A stretch of 64,000 nt of DNA from Janthinobacterium agaricidamnosum (GTDB lineage: Bacteria; Pseudomonadota; Gammaproteobacteria; Burkholderiales; Burkholderiaceae_D): positions 5,208,001-5,272,000 of the forward strand of contig NZ_CP033019.1 in NCBI RefSeq assembly GCF_003667705.1, written 5' to 3'. The notes under the pieces are model-generated. The model did no database searches, had not been told where the DNA came from, and saw nothing but the letters and a program-made list of their open reading frames with translations. The position numbers and the translations under genes are program-made. Positions 38,320 through 47,183 of this stretch are shown here, piece by piece; the first letter of the stretch is position 1, and every line of letters starts with the position of its first letter.

Positions 38320-38898
38320 TTATCCAAACGGCCGCACGCCAAACAGCACGCCGTGCAGCCAGAACGCCAGCAGCAGCCACAGCGCACAGCCCGCGGCTAT
38401 GGCGATCAGGGTGCCTTGGACGGTGCCGCCCTGGTAGGCGACGCCGGCCGCGCGGTCGCGCTGCACGGCGGAAACCAGATCCACCGACGACCAGGCGAGG
38501 AAGCCGCCGAACAGCAGCACGTCGGCCACGTTGCCGTTGGCCAGCAGATGCGCGACGGCCCAGAGTTGCGTGCCGAGCAGCATGGGGTGGTGCACCAGGG
38601 TCTTGATGCGGTTGCGCGGCACATTGGCCGCCGCCAGCAAAATCAGCGAAAACAGCATCAGCAGACCGCTGGCATGGCGCAAGCCCATGGGCGGCGTCCA
38701 CAGCACATGCGGCTGCTGGCGCGCCAGGGCATAGCCCCAGATGATCAGGCCCAGGCCGGCAAACGCCACGAGCGAGTACAGCCCCTTCCAGCGCTTTTCG
38801 CCGAGGCGAGCCAGCTGGGCGCTGCGCCAGCCGTCGGCGACGATGCGCACCGAGTGCAAGCCCAGGAACAGCAGCAAACCGAGTATCAGCACCGTCAT
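38320..38898 (-). CDS. NnrU family membrane protein
   Basis: 192 aa with five to six hydrophobic helices. LGLHSVRIVADGWR at the start, GLYSLVAFAGLGLIIWGYA, and RIKTLVHHPMLLGTQLWAVA with its conserved His residues fit NnrU, a family near denitrification and isoprenoid methyl-transfer enzymes. No nitrite or nitric oxide reductase genes are nearby, so the link to nitrogen oxides is not supported locally. Function unknown. Confidence 0.8.
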   Translation of the reverse strand: MTVLILGLLLFLGLHSVRIVADGWRSAQLARLGEKRWKGLYSLVAFAGLGLIIWGYALARQQPHVLWTPPMGLRHASGLLMLFSLILLAAANVPRNRIKTLVHHPMLLGTQLWAVAHLLANGNVADVLLFGGFLAWSSVDLVSAVQRDRAAGVAYQGGTVQGTLIAIAAGCALWLLLAFWLHGVLFGVRPFG

Positions 38899-38967
38899 CT
38901 TATTCTCCCCCAGTCAATGCCCGCTATCGAGCATAGACGACACCATGGCCAATGCCGTCCGCGCAGA

Positions 38968-39360
38968 TCAACGTTCTTCGCGATAGTAATCGCAGCCCTC
39001 GAACGTGGTGCGCAGCGCCTGCTGCAGCTGGGCGTAGCGCTCGGGCGTCAAGTTGAAACGCACGTCGATCTGGCCGTCGTCATCCATCTGCATGGCGGCC
39101 TCGGCATCCATCTGCACGGACAGGCGGTTCGGATGCAGGATCACGGCGTGCATGTGGCCATACCACGCAAATTCCTGGCCGCCATATTCAATATACGGTT
39201 CGTCCATGCCCGTAGCGACGTCCTGCTCGTCGTATTCATCGGCGCGCTGCAGCATCAAGTAGACGGGCTCGCCTTTGCCCGCTGGCGCGGCCAGGGTGGT
39301 GATCAGGGCGTCGTCTTCATGGATGACGGACAACTCGGTGGCGGTAAATCCTGCGGACAT
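38968..39360 (-). CDS. Imm10-like immunity protein (orphan)
   Basis: 130 aa, acidic, cytoplasmic. The sequence YLMLQRADEYDEQDVATGMD followed by PYIEYGGQEFAWYGHMHAVI and ILHPNRLSVQMDAEAA follows the Imm10 family pattern. Members neutralise polymorphic toxins delivered between bacteria. No toxin gene is adjacent, so it would be an orphan immunity gene. The family call is by eye. Confidence 0.6.
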   Translation of the reverse strand: MSAGFTATELSVIHEDDALITTLAAPAGKGEPVYLMLQRADEYDEQDVATGMDEPYIEYGGQEFAWYGHMHAVILHPNRLSVQMDAEAAMQMDDDGQIDVRFNLTPERYAQLQQALRTTFEGCDYYREER

Positions 39361-39507
39361 GGCATGCTTTCAACAAATAAATGAATGACGCCACCATAGC
39401 GCAAAAGCGCCGCGCACGACATAGGGCGCGGCGAATAAAGCGTGCCGCCGCCGGCCGCGCTCGCCGCCTATAATGGCCATTCCATCCATATTGCACAGGA
39501 GACCGTC

Positions 39508-39924
39508 TTGACTGCCGCATCGCCCTACACCACCCGCCTGGCCATTCCCTCCATCGCCACCTATCAGCAGCTGCGCGTCGCCGCCGGGCTGAGCGCGAAA
39601 ACCGCGGAGGCGGCGGCCAAGGGCTTGCCGAATTCCCTTTTTGCCGTGCAAGTGCTGCATGGCGACGAGGTCGTCGGCATGGGCAGGGTCATCGGCGATG
39701 GCGGCTGTTTTTACCAGGTCGTCGATATCGCCGTGCTGCCGGCCCACCAGGGCAAGGGCTTGGGCAAGCTGATCATGCGCGAAATCCGCCAGTTCATCGA
39801 CAGCGACGTGCCGGAAAGCGCGTACGTCAGCCTGATCGCCGATGGCCAGGCGCAAGACCTGTATGCGCAGTTCGGTTTCAAGCATACGGCGCCCGCCTCC
39901 GTCGGCATGGCGCTGAAACGTTAG
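39508..39924 (+). CDS. GNAT family N-acetyltransferase
   Basis: 138 aa. VVDIAVLPAHQGKGLGKLIM is the acetyl-CoA loop; YAQFGFKHTAPASVGM is the C-terminal strand. It is in the small aminoglycoside/arylamine-like group with F/Y residues near the N-terminus. The start is TTG at 39508, with AGGAG 6 nt upstream. It is separated by only 7 nt from the M56-like gene, so probably one transcript. Confidence 0.85.
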   Translation: MTAASPYTTRLAIPSIATYQQLRVAAGLSAKTAEAAAKGLPNSLFAVQVLHGDEVVGMGRVIGDGGCFYQVVDIAVLPAHQGKGLGKLIMREIRQFIDSDVPESAYVSLIADGQAQDLYAQFGFKHTAPASVGMALKR

Positions 39925-39931
39925 GCGCCCG

Positions 39932-40678
39932 ATGCCGGTCTGGCTGCTGTGCTGCATGGTGCTGGCGCTGCTGTTGAGCGCTGCCGCCTGGCGCGCCGAG
40001 CGCGCGCGGCAACGGCGCGGGCGCACGACACGCTGGCTGTGGCTGGCGGCCATCGCCGCGTCCGCCATCGTGCCCCTGGCGTGGCTGCCCGGCGTGCTGG
40101 CGGCCATGCCGTCGGAGCAGGCGCAGCTGAAACTGGGCTGGTTTGCCTTATCGAGCGGCATGCTGTTGATGCTGGCGCTGCGCAGCATCTGGCTGCTGTC
40201 GCACCAGCGCCGCTGGCAGAAAACATCGCTGCTGGGCACGCCAGTGTACTTGAGCGGCGGCATCGGCCCCTGCGTGGCGGGGCTGCTGCGGCCGCGCATC
40301 GTGATGCCCGTCTGGCTGCAACTGATTCCTCCCCAACAACAAGCGCTGCTGCTGGCGCATGCACAATGCCGGCTGGCCACGCGCGATCCGCAGTTGCTGG
40401 CCCTGGCCTACGGCTTGATCGTGATCATGCCGTGGAATGTGCCCCTGTGGTGGCAGCTGCACCGGCTGCGCTTTGCCATCGAGGTCGATTGCGATGCGCG
40501 CATGCTGGCACGCGGCCACGCGCTGCACGACTATGCCTTCGTCCTGCGCCGGCACGGCCAGTATTATTCGGGCTTGACGGGCGCCTCGCCCATCGTGCTG
40601 AACGATCCGCTGGCGCTGCGCCGGCGGCGTCATCTGATGGCCAGATTTACCCGGGACCGGGCGGCGAACTTGCTATAG
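39932..40678 (+). CDS. M56/BlaR1-like membrane protein with degenerate zinc site
   Basis: 248 aa. Two to three N-terminal membrane helices are followed by a peptidase-like region: GGIGPCVAGLLRPRIVMPVW, then LLLAHAQCRLATRDPQLLAL, then IEVDCDARMLARG. In M56 (BlaR1/MecR1) peptidases the second block carries HExxH; here it reads HAQCR, so the catalytic Glu and second His are lost. The downstream E-x-x-CD element is kept. It may be an inactive sensor or anchor. It follows a GNAT gene by 7 nt. No BlaI partner is seen. Confidence 0.65.
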   Translation: MPVWLLCCMVLALLLSAAAWRAERARQRRGRTTRWLWLAAIAASAIVPLAWLPGVLAAMPSEQAQLKLGWFALSSGMLLMLALRSIWLLSHQRRWQKTSLLGTPVYLSGGIGPCVAGLLRPRIVMPVWLQLIPPQQQALLLAHAQCRLATRDPQLLALAYGLIVIMPWNVPLWWQLHRLRFAIEVDCDARMLARGHALHDYAFVLRRHGQYYSGLTGASPIVLNDPLALRRRRHLMARFTRDRAANLL

Positions 40679-40742
40679 TAGCGGCAACGCCGCGCGGCAT
40701 GCCCGCGATCCCGGCTTCCCCCTTAGAAATCAGAGAGATACC

Positions 40743-41243
40743 ATGCTTTACCTGCTTGCCATCGTGATCGTCATCGCCCTGCTGTACTACGTCTTCAGCG
40801 GCCGCACGCCCGTCAAACCGCTGCACAAGCCGCTCGTGTCCGTGCGCCAGTACGTGCCGGCGATCCCTGCGGGCGCACCGGCGCACCACTGGAGCGACGA
40901 GGGGCGCTTTGCGTCGGAAGTGGAAAACGAAGCGATGTACCAACCCGCCATCGCCAAGCTGGCCGGCGAACACGGCCCCGGCAACGCGGAAGAAAAATGC
41001 CTGGCCCTGCTCGTCTGCGACGATGCCAATCCGTTCCAGGACAAGGCCATCGCCGTCTTCATCGACGGCCTGCTGGTGGGCTACCTGTCGCACAACGACG
41101 CCCTGCGCCTGCGCCGCAACCTGGGCCGCATGGATCTGGTGGGCCAGCTGACCTCGTGCGACGCCGTCATCCGCGGCGGCGGCCTGTGGAACGGCAAGCG
41201 CCTGTCGTACGCCGTCTGGCTGGACTTGCAGCCGTACAACTAA
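40743..41243 (+). CDS. Membrane-anchored protein with HIRAN-like domain
   Basis: 166 aa. A single N-terminal helix (LYLLAIVIVIALLYYVF) anchors a soluble domain. Residues ~80-160 contain VCDDANPFQDKAIAVFIDG, VGYLSHNDALRLRRNL and CDAVIRGGGLW. This follows the HIRAN outline (NP.D..AIAV...G..VGYL), a domain known from DNA-end-binding helicases. A membrane-tethered version is unusual. The family call is tentative. AGAGAG precedes the ATG. It ends 6 nt before a convergent methyltransferase gene. Confidence 0.5.
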   Translation: MLYLLAIVIVIALLYYVFSGRTPVKPLHKPLVSVRQYVPAIPAGAPAHHWSDEGRFASEVENEAMYQPAIAKLAGEHGPGNAEEKCLALLVCDDANPFQDKAIAVFIDGLLVGYLSHNDALRLRRNLGRMDLVGQLTSCDAVIRGGGLWNGKRLSYAVWLDLQPYN

Positions 41244-41249
41244 TGATCG

Positions 41250-42059
41250 CTATAGCGCGCGCGCCAGCCTGACGGCCCGCGTGGCAATAAAGCTGGGCAG
41301 GAATTTTTCAATTTCAAAGCGCGGGTGGGGATGCATTTCCTCGTGGTAACCGGCCAGCACGAAGCCCGCCGCCAGCTGGCCGCCGATCTGGCTGTCCAGG
41401 CCGTGGCCGAAGACCAGCGCCTCGCCCTTTTCCATGCGCGCCGCCAGCGCATCGGCATCCATATCCTCCACATCCGAATACGGCAGCACGAAACGTGGCC
41501 GTATCAAGCCCTGCTGTGCCCATTGCGGATCGCGGTCGCCGATGAAGACGGCCGGGTTAAAGAAACTGCTCAGCAGCACGCCGCCATCGGCCAGCACGCG
41601 CGCGCATTCGCGCCACACGGGGGCGATATCGGGCACGTACTGGTTCGACACGGGGTGGATGATGACATCGAAGCTGGCGTCGGCAAAGCAGGCCAGATCG
41701 CGCATATCGCCCTGGACGGTGGCCAGTTGCAAGCCGTCGCGTTCGGCCACCATGCGGTCTTGCGCCAGTTGCTGTTCAGACAGATCGAAGACGGTGACGT
41801 GCGCGCCGGCGGCAGCCAGCACGGGCGCCTGCTGCCCGCCGGCACCGGCCAGGCACAGGATGCGCTTGCCACGCACCTCGCCCAGCCAGCCGGCCGGCAA
41901 GGGACCGGGCGTCAGATGGATTTGCCACTGCCCGGCACGGGCCGCGGCGACGGTGGCGCTGTCGACGGGCTGCGACCACGGGCTGTTCCGTGCAGCCTGC
42001 GCATCCCAGGCTTGCTGATTGTGCTGCAAGAAGTTGTTACCGTTATTACCTAAAGGCAT
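41250..42059 (-). CDS. Class I SAM-dependent methyltransferase
   Basis: 269 aa. Motif I KRILCLAGAGGQQAPVLAAA, acidic end of strand 2 VTVFDLSEQQL, then VQGDMRDLACFADASFDVII and the post-II strand. It resembles small-molecule or ubiquinone-type methyltransferases; the substrate is unknown. The N-terminus has NQQAWDAQAARNSPWSQPVD, common in this subgroup. The start at 42059 is chosen because AAGG lies 6 nt upstream. Confidence 0.85.
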   Translation of the reverse strand: MPLGNNGNNFLQHNQQAWDAQAARNSPWSQPVDSATVAAARAGQWQIHLTPGPLPAGWLGEVRGKRILCLAGAGGQQAPVLAAAGAHVTVFDLSEQQLAQDRMVAERDGLQLATVQGDMRDLACFADASFDVIIHPVSNQYVPDIAPVWRECARVLADGGVLLSSFFNPAVFIGDRDPQWAQQGLIRPRFVLPYSDVEDMDADALAARMEKGEALVFGHGLDSQIGGQLAAGFVLAGYHEEMHPHPRFEIEKFLPSFIATRAVRLARAL

Positions 42060-42298
42060 CGTCATCCTTTCAGAAAAACAGGACGCGAATGTAGCATGAC
42101 TCCAGGCAAGGCGCCACACTGCGCGTGCTGGCCGAAAAGAATACGAGAAGGCCTGGAAGCCCGAGAAGTGAACTCCCGCCACGGCCAGCGTTGTTGCGTC
42201 ACACAAAGAAGTGCCGGACAGATGGCGCCGGCGCCGATGCAGACCACTGGAAGGGCAAGGAGTTCAATGCCATTATCGCCGGCAGGAAGCCAGGCATT

Positions 42299-42312
42299 TT
42301 GATGCACATCAA
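42299..42312. promoter_or_regulatory. FNR/ANR box
   Basis: TTGAT-GCAC-ATCAA, an exact match to the FNR consensus TTGAT-N4-ATCAA. It lies about 165 nt upstream of the universal stress gene. Confidence 0.75.
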
Positions 42313-42366
42313 ACACCTCGCAATTTTCTGCCGATGGACTTGCAGATGGCCATCGCCCGTGTTTTT

Positions 42367-42380
42367 TTGACCCACGTCAA
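42367..42380. promoter_or_regulatory. Second FNR/ANR-like box
   Basis: TTGAC-CCAC-GTCAA keeps the TTGA-N6-TCAA core. Its centre is 68 bp from the first box and about 103 nt before the start codon. Confidence 0.6.
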
Positions 42381-42476
42381 GCCCCGCATAAGAAAACTGC
42401 CGTCCAGCACGGCAATGCTGGACTTGCCCGTGTTGCCGTTCTAGCCTTGTTGCCACCCTGACTAGCGAATGACACC

Positions 42477-43313
42477 ATGGCTTACAAATCCATCCTCGTC
42501 CACGCCGACCTGTCGCGCCATGCGCCGCAGCGCATCGCCATCGCGGCGCGGCTGGCGCACACGCACCAGGCGCACCTGATCGGCGCCGCCATGACGGGCG
42601 TGTCGCGCTTTACCCTGGAAAACAACCGCGGCATGCGCGGCGGCGCCGTGGCGGCGCAGATCAATGCCCTGCACGGGCAGGCGGAGCAGGCGCTGGACCA
42701 GTTTGAAACGCTGGCGCGCCAGGCCGGCGCCGTTTCGCTCGAGCGGCGCCTGATCGAAGACGACGAGGATGGCGGCCTGGCCGTCAGCGCCCGCTACAGC
42801 GACTTGACGGTGCTCAGCCAGCACGACGCCAGCGAAGCGCTGCCCGGCACCATGAGCGACCTGGTGCCCTACGTCATGCTGAACGCGGCCCGTCCCGTGC
42901 TGATCGTGCCGCGCAGCGGTCAATTCGCGCAAGTGGACAACACCGTGGTGGTGGCCTGGGATGGCAGCATGGAAGCGACGCGCGCCATCGGCCACGCCCT
43001 GCCCCTGCTGCGCGCGGCGCGCCTGGTGGTGCTGGCCCTGCTGCACCCGCCGGCCGGCCACGCACAGCCGGCCCGCCATCCGGGCGCCGACATCGCCGCC
43101 TACCTGAGCCGCCATGGCGTGCCCGTCGAGGTGCGCCCCGCCGTCACCACGGGCGACGTCGGCGCGGCGCTGCTGGCCATGACGGCCGAAGTGCATGCGG
43201 ACCTGCTGGTCATGGGCGGCTACGGCCACGCCCGCTTCCGCGAAATCCTGCTGGGCGGCGTGACGGAAACGGTGCTGCGCCAGATGACCTTGCCCGTGCT
43301 GATGGCGCACTGA
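42477..43313 (+). CDS. Tandem-domain universal stress protein (UspA family)
   Basis: 278 aa, two UspA domains (about 1-145 and 155-278). The first opens YKSILVHADLSRHAPQRIAI; the second opens TVVVAWDGSMEATRAIGHAL and ends with the nucleotide-binding pattern MGGYGHARFREILLGGVTET. The two FNR-type boxes upstream predict induction under low oxygen, as for several ANR-controlled usp genes. Confidence 0.92.
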   Translation: MAYKSILVHADLSRHAPQRIAIAARLAHTHQAHLIGAAMTGVSRFTLENNRGMRGGAVAAQINALHGQAEQALDQFETLARQAGAVSLERRLIEDDEDGGLAVSARYSDLTVLSQHDASEALPGTMSDLVPYVMLNAARPVLIVPRSGQFAQVDNTVVVAWDGSMEATRAIGHALPLLRAARLVVLALLHPPAGHAQPARHPGADIAAYLSRHGVPVEVRPAVTTGDVGAALLAMTAEVHADLLVMGGYGHARFREILLGGVTETVLRQMTLPVLMAH

Positions 43314-43382
43314 GATCCTGCGCGCCACGTTCTGTTGCACAATGGCTATACTTGCCTGATTTTCCATATCAAGGCAATGTAG

Positions 43383-44252
43383 ATGAAGCAACAAATGATC
43401 AATTGGGGCAGCAACCTGGCGCCGTTCGGCAGCGAACTGCTGTGGACCGCCCTGCCATCGATGCTGCTGTATGGCATGCTCGGCTTTGTGCTGGCGCTCG
43501 GCATCTGCTACCAGCTGGCCAGAAAATGCCTGCTCGTGCGCCGTCCGCGCGCCTGGCATGTGGCCGCCAAGCTCAGCTATGTGTTGATCCTGCTCGCGCT
43601 GCCGCTCCTCGGCGGCGGGTTTGGCGCCGTGCACAGCGCACACCGCATGGTCAACCAGGCCCTCGAGCGCGACCTGCAGCCGGTGGTCGAAGCGCAGATG
43701 CCGGCGCTGCGCGTCTACCTGGAGCAGCAGGTCAAGCTGATCGCCCCGGGCCAGCCCATCAGCGTGCGCAGCCTGCTCGAACCCTACGTGCAAGGCATGT
43801 ATTACCAGCCCACGTCCAGCAGCTACTGGGAACGCAGCAAGGCGCGCTGGATCAATGAATTCATCCTGCGCCGCGGCAGCGTGCTGCTGACGCAAGTGCT
43901 GCAGGAACAGCTGATCGCCAGGGTCGGCCTGCTCGGCGAAGCGCTCAAGGGCGCCAACTTCCGTGGCCAGGCGACGGGCGAGCTGGCCGCGCTGGGCACC
44001 GACCTGGCCGTGCGCCTGACCACCGACGTGGCGCGCCAGGCCGACTTCAGCAAACTCGACAAGTCAGTGCCGATGATTTTCGTCGACGCCATCAAGCGCC
44101 AGGCCGGCGCGTATTTCAACTCGCTCAAGATCACGCTGGCCCTGTTCGCGCTGGTCGCGCTGCTGCTGGTATGGGGCGAGATCATGCTGTACCGCCACTA
44201 TTACCTGCGCCGCCAGCCGGCCGCCACGGCCCTGCCCGTCCCACCGACGTAA
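43383..44252 (+). CDS. Two-helix membrane protein, unknown function
   Basis: 289 aa. There is a hydrophobic stretch near residues 20-45, another at 62-80 (LSYVLILLALPLLGGGF), and a third near the C-terminus (ITLALFALVALLLVWGEI, about 248-266). The intervening region of about 160 residues is helical and charged. I do not recognise the family. AAGG lies before the ATG; a terminator follows at once. It is transcribed with or after the stress gene, 69 nt downstream. Confidence 0.6.
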   Translation: MKQQMINWGSNLAPFGSELLWTALPSMLLYGMLGFVLALGICYQLARKCLLVRRPRAWHVAAKLSYVLILLALPLLGGGFGAVHSAHRMVNQALERDLQPVVEAQMPALRVYLEQQVKLIAPGQPISVRSLLEPYVQGMYYQPTSSSYWERSKARWINEFILRRGSVLLTQVLQEQLIARVGLLGEALKGANFRGQATGELAALGTDLAVRLTTDVARQADFSKLDKSVPMIFVDAIKRQAGAYFNSLKITLALFALVALLLVWGEIMLYRHYYLRRQPAATALPVPPT

Positions 44253-44287
44253 AAAAGCCGCCCCTCCTTGCGGATGGGGCGGCTTTT
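44253..44287. terminator. Bidirectional terminator
   Basis: AAAAGCCGCCCC pairs with GGGGCGGCTTTT across an 11-nt loop, between convergent genes (unknown membrane protein and maeB). Confidence 0.88.
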
Positions 44288-44303
44288 CATGTGCAGCTAA
44301 CGC

Positions 44304-46622
44304 TTAGACCTTACGCTGGGCCACTGCGTCGACCACGCACAAGGCCGTCATGTTGACGATGCGGCGCACGGTGGCCGATGGCGTCAGAATGTGCACGGGC
44401 TTGGCGCAGCCGAGCAGGATCGGACCCACGGCGATGCCGTTGCCGGCCGCCGTCTTCACCAGGTTGTAGGCGATGTTGGCCGATTCGATGTTCGGCATGA
44501 CGAGCAGGTTGGCGTCGTTCTTCAGTGCCGAATTCGGCATGATTTTTTGACGCAGCTTGCTGTCGAGGGCCGTATCGCCGTGCATTTCGCCGTCGATTTC
44601 CAGGTCCGGCGCACGTTCCTTGACGATGGCCAGGGCGGCGCGCATCTTTTGCGCCGAGGCGCTGTCGCTGGAACCGAAGTTCGAGTGCGACAGCAGGGCC
44701 GCGCGCGGCGACAGGCCGAAACGGGTCATCTCTTCGGCGGCCATGATGGTGATCTCGGCCAGCTGCTCGGCGTCCGGGTTTTCATTGACGTGCGTGTCGA
44801 CCATCACCAGCTGGCGTTCCGGCATGATCAAGACGTTCATGGCGGCGTAGACATTGCTGCCGGCGCGCTTGCCCAGCACCTGGTCGATGTATTTCAGGTG
44901 CAGCTGGGTGGTGCCGAAGGTGCCGCAGATCATGCCGTCGGCGTCGCCCTTGTGGATCATCATCGAACCGATCAGGGTGTGGCGGCGGCGCATTTCCAGC
45001 TTCGCGTATTCCTCGGTGACGCCCTTGCGGCTGGTCATCGCGTAGTACGTGTTCCAGTAATCGCGATAGCGCTCGTCGAAGTCCGGGTTGATGACGTCGA
45101 AATCGACGCCTTGCTTGAGGCGCAGGCCGAACTTCTGGATGCGCGCTTCGAGCACGGGCGGACGGCCCACCAGGATGGGACGCGCCAGTTTTTCATCGAC
45201 CACCACTTGCACGGCGCGCAGCACGCGCTCTTCTTCGCCTTCGGCGTAGACGATGCGCTTGAGTTCGGCCGGCGTGGATTTGGCCATCAGGAACAGCGGC
45301 TTCATGAAGGTGCCGCTGCGGTAGACGAATTGCTGCAGGCTGTCCGCGTACGCCTGCAAGTCCTTGATCGGACGCGTGGCGACGCCGGAATCCTCGGCCG
45401 CCTTGGCCACGGCCGGCGCGATCTTGATCAGCAAACGCGGATCGAACGGCATCGGGATCAGGTATTCAGGGCCGAACGACAGGTTGCTGATGCCGTAGGT
45501 GGTGGCGACGATGTCCGACTGCTCGGCGTGCGCCAGGTCGGCGATCGCGTGCACGACGGCGATTTCCATTTCGCGCGTGATCGTCGTGGCGCCGCAATCG
45601 AGGGCGCCGCGGAAGATGTAGGGGAAGCACAGCACGTTGTTGACCTGGTTCGGATAGTCCGAACGGCCCGTGGCGATGATGGCGTCGCTGCGCACGGCCT
45701 TGACTTCTTCCGGCAGGATTTCCGGATTCGGGTTGGCCAGCGCAAGGATCAGCGGGTTCGGCGCCATCTTGCGCACCATGTCCTGTTTCAGCACGCCGGC
45801 GGCGGAAACGCCGAGGAAGATGTCGGCGTCCGGGATGACTTCGCCCAGGGTGCGCAGCGGCGTGTCTTGCGCGAAGCGTTCCTTGTCCGGATCCATCAGT
45901 TCCGCGCGGCCCTTGTAGACGACGCCGGCCAGATCGGTGACGTAGATGTTTTTCAGGGGGAAGCCCAGGTCGACGATCAGGTCCAGGCAGGCCAATGCCG
46001 CCGCGCCCGCGCCCGAGACCACCAGCTTGCAGTCCTCGATCTTCTTGCCGACGGCTTTCAGGCCGTTCAGGATGGCCGCGCCGACGATGATGGCGGTGCC
46101 GTGCTGGTCATCATGGAAGACGGGAATCTTCATGCGGTCGCGCAGCTGGCGCTCGATGTAGAAGCACTCGGGCGCCTTGATGTCTTCCAGGTTCACGCCG
46201 CCGAAGGTCGGTTCCAGCGACGCGATGATGTCGACCAGTTTATCGGGATCCGATTCGTTGATTTCGATGTCGAAGACGTCGATGCCGGCGAATTTCTTGA
46301 ACAGCACGCCCTTGCCTTCCATCACCGGCTTGGCGGCCAGCGGGCCGATATTGCCCAGTCCCAGCACGGCCGTGCCGTTGGTGATGACGGCCACCAGGTT
46401 GCCGCGCGCCGTGTATTTATAGGCATTCGCCGGATCGATGACGATTTCTTCGCACGGTGCCGCCACGCCTGGCGAGTAGGCCAGTGCCAGGTCGCGCTGG
46501 TTGGTCAGTTGTTTGGTCGGCGTCACGCTGATTTTGCCGGGGCGCGGGCACTCGTGATACTCGAGTGCGGCCAAGCGCAATTGTTGACGCAATTCTTCTT
46601 TTTTATCAGATGACGAATCCAT
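44304..46622 (-). CDS. maeB: NADP-dependent malic enzyme with phosphotransacetylase-like domain
   Basis: 772 aa, the MaeB length. The N-terminal malic enzyme domain (~1-430) has [26 protein letters not shown], the Rossmann [15 protein letters not shown] and [13 protein letters not shown]. The C-terminal half (~440-760) is a phosphate acetyl/butyryltransferase-like domain ([35 protein letters not shown]). It is regulatory and usually catalytically silent. It decarboxylates malate to pyruvate and makes NADPH. AGGAAGG lies before the ATG. Confidence 0.96.
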   Translation of the reverse strand: MDSSSDKKEELRQQLRLAALEYHECPRPGKISVTPTKQLTNQRDLALAYSPGVAAPCEEIVIDPANAYKYTARGNLVAVITNGTAVLGLGNIGPLAAKPVMEGKGVLFKKFAGIDVFDIEINESDPDKLVDIIASLEPTFGGVNLEDIKAPECFYIERQLRDRMKIPVFHDDQHGTAIIVGAAILNGLKAVGKKIEDCKLVVSGAGAAALACLDLIVDLGFPLKNIYVTDLAGVVYKGRAELMDPDKERFAQDTPLRTLGEVIPDADIFLGVSAAGVLKQDMVRKMAPNPLILALANPNPEILPEEVKAVRSDAIIATGRSDYPNQVNNVLCFPYIFRGALDCGATTITREMEIAVVHAIADLAHAEQSDIVATTYGISNLSFGPEYLIPMPFDPRLLIKIAPAVAKAAEDSGVATRPIKDLQAYADSLQQFVYRSGTFMKPLFLMAKSTPAELKRIVYAEGEEERVLRAVQVVVDEKLARPILVGRPPVLEARIQKFGLRLKQGVDFDVINPDFDERYRDYWNTYYAMTSRKGVTEEYAKLEMRRRHTLIGSMMIHKGDADGMICGTFGTTQLHLKYIDQVLGKRAGSNVYAAMNVLIMPERQLVMVDTHVNENPDAEQLAEITIMAAEEMTRFGLSPRAALLSHSNFGSSDSASAQKMRAALAIVKERAPDLEIDGEMHGDTALDSKLRQKIMPNSALKNDANLLVMPNIESANIAYNLVKTAAGNGIAVGPILLGCAKPVHILTPSATVRRIVNMTALCVVDAVAQRKV

Positions 46623-46820
46623 GCTGTGCTGCCTTCCTGTTTGGTCGATCGGGTGTTCCGGATTTTATCAGACCGATTCTTTCAATTAGCTAGGTATTTT
46701 CCGCTAGCCACAGTCTGATATCACGAAAACGCATAACCTAGCATTGTAAGGCCGTCCGGCGGCACAAACGTCCTCAACAGGAAAAACTATCAAATTTTAT
46801 ATTTCAATTAGTTTTTGTGA

Positions 46821-47183
46821 TCAGTCGCCGGGAGCACGCCACAGCGGCAGCGCGGCGACGGCGCGCTCGAGATCGTCCATGTCGTCGCCGCCCAGGCTGG
46901 TGTCGAATGGGGCGGACAGGATGCGGCGCATCAGCGCCAGGCGCGTCGTCGCTTGCTCTTCGTCGATGAAGCGCGTCGTCTCCGCACAATACTGCGCGCG
47001 GCGCAGCACATCGGCGCCGTCATCGTCGCCGTCGGGATAATAATGGCGGCCGATGTGATGCAGCGACTGCAGCAGAAATTCGATCTCGCGCAGGATGCGC
47101 AGCGCATCCTCGCCGGACAGCACGATGCGGCGGTTGGCAGGCAGCAGGGACGGCGGCGTGGCCCGGTTATTCGAAATTGTCAT
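46821..47183 (-). CDS. Small cytoplasmic protein, unknown function
   Basis: 120 aa, acidic, mostly helical (ALRILREIEFLLQSLHHIGR, then a DGDDDGAD stretch). No membrane segment, no recognised family. It overlaps the end of the SUKH gene by 17 nt, so the two are translated together. Partnership with a SUKH protein suggests a second immunity or accessory protein, by association only. Confidence 0.55.
   Translation of the reverse strand: MTISNNRATPPSLLPANRRIVLSGEDALRILREIEFLLQSLHHIGRHYYPDGDDDGADVLRRAQYCAETTRFIDEEQATTRLALMRRILSAPFDTSLGGDDMDDLERAVAALPLWRAPGD

Larger units (their letters stand above)
42060..42476. other. Intergenic region before the universal stress gene
   Basis: 417 nt. Short frames occur on both strands but have no family likeness or good ribosome sites. 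The notable content is two FNR-type boxes (42299 and 42367). The methyltransferase promoter must lie at the left end. Confidence 0.5.

Noticed and set aside
42096..42370. Overlapping short frames in the gap before the Usp gene
   Set aside because: No ribosome sites and no family likeness. The region is better explained as regulatory DNA with FNR-type boxes.
44391..46613. Long plus-strand open frame (about 740 codons)
   Set aside because: Antisense to maeB; composition typical of a shadow frame and no recognisable domain.
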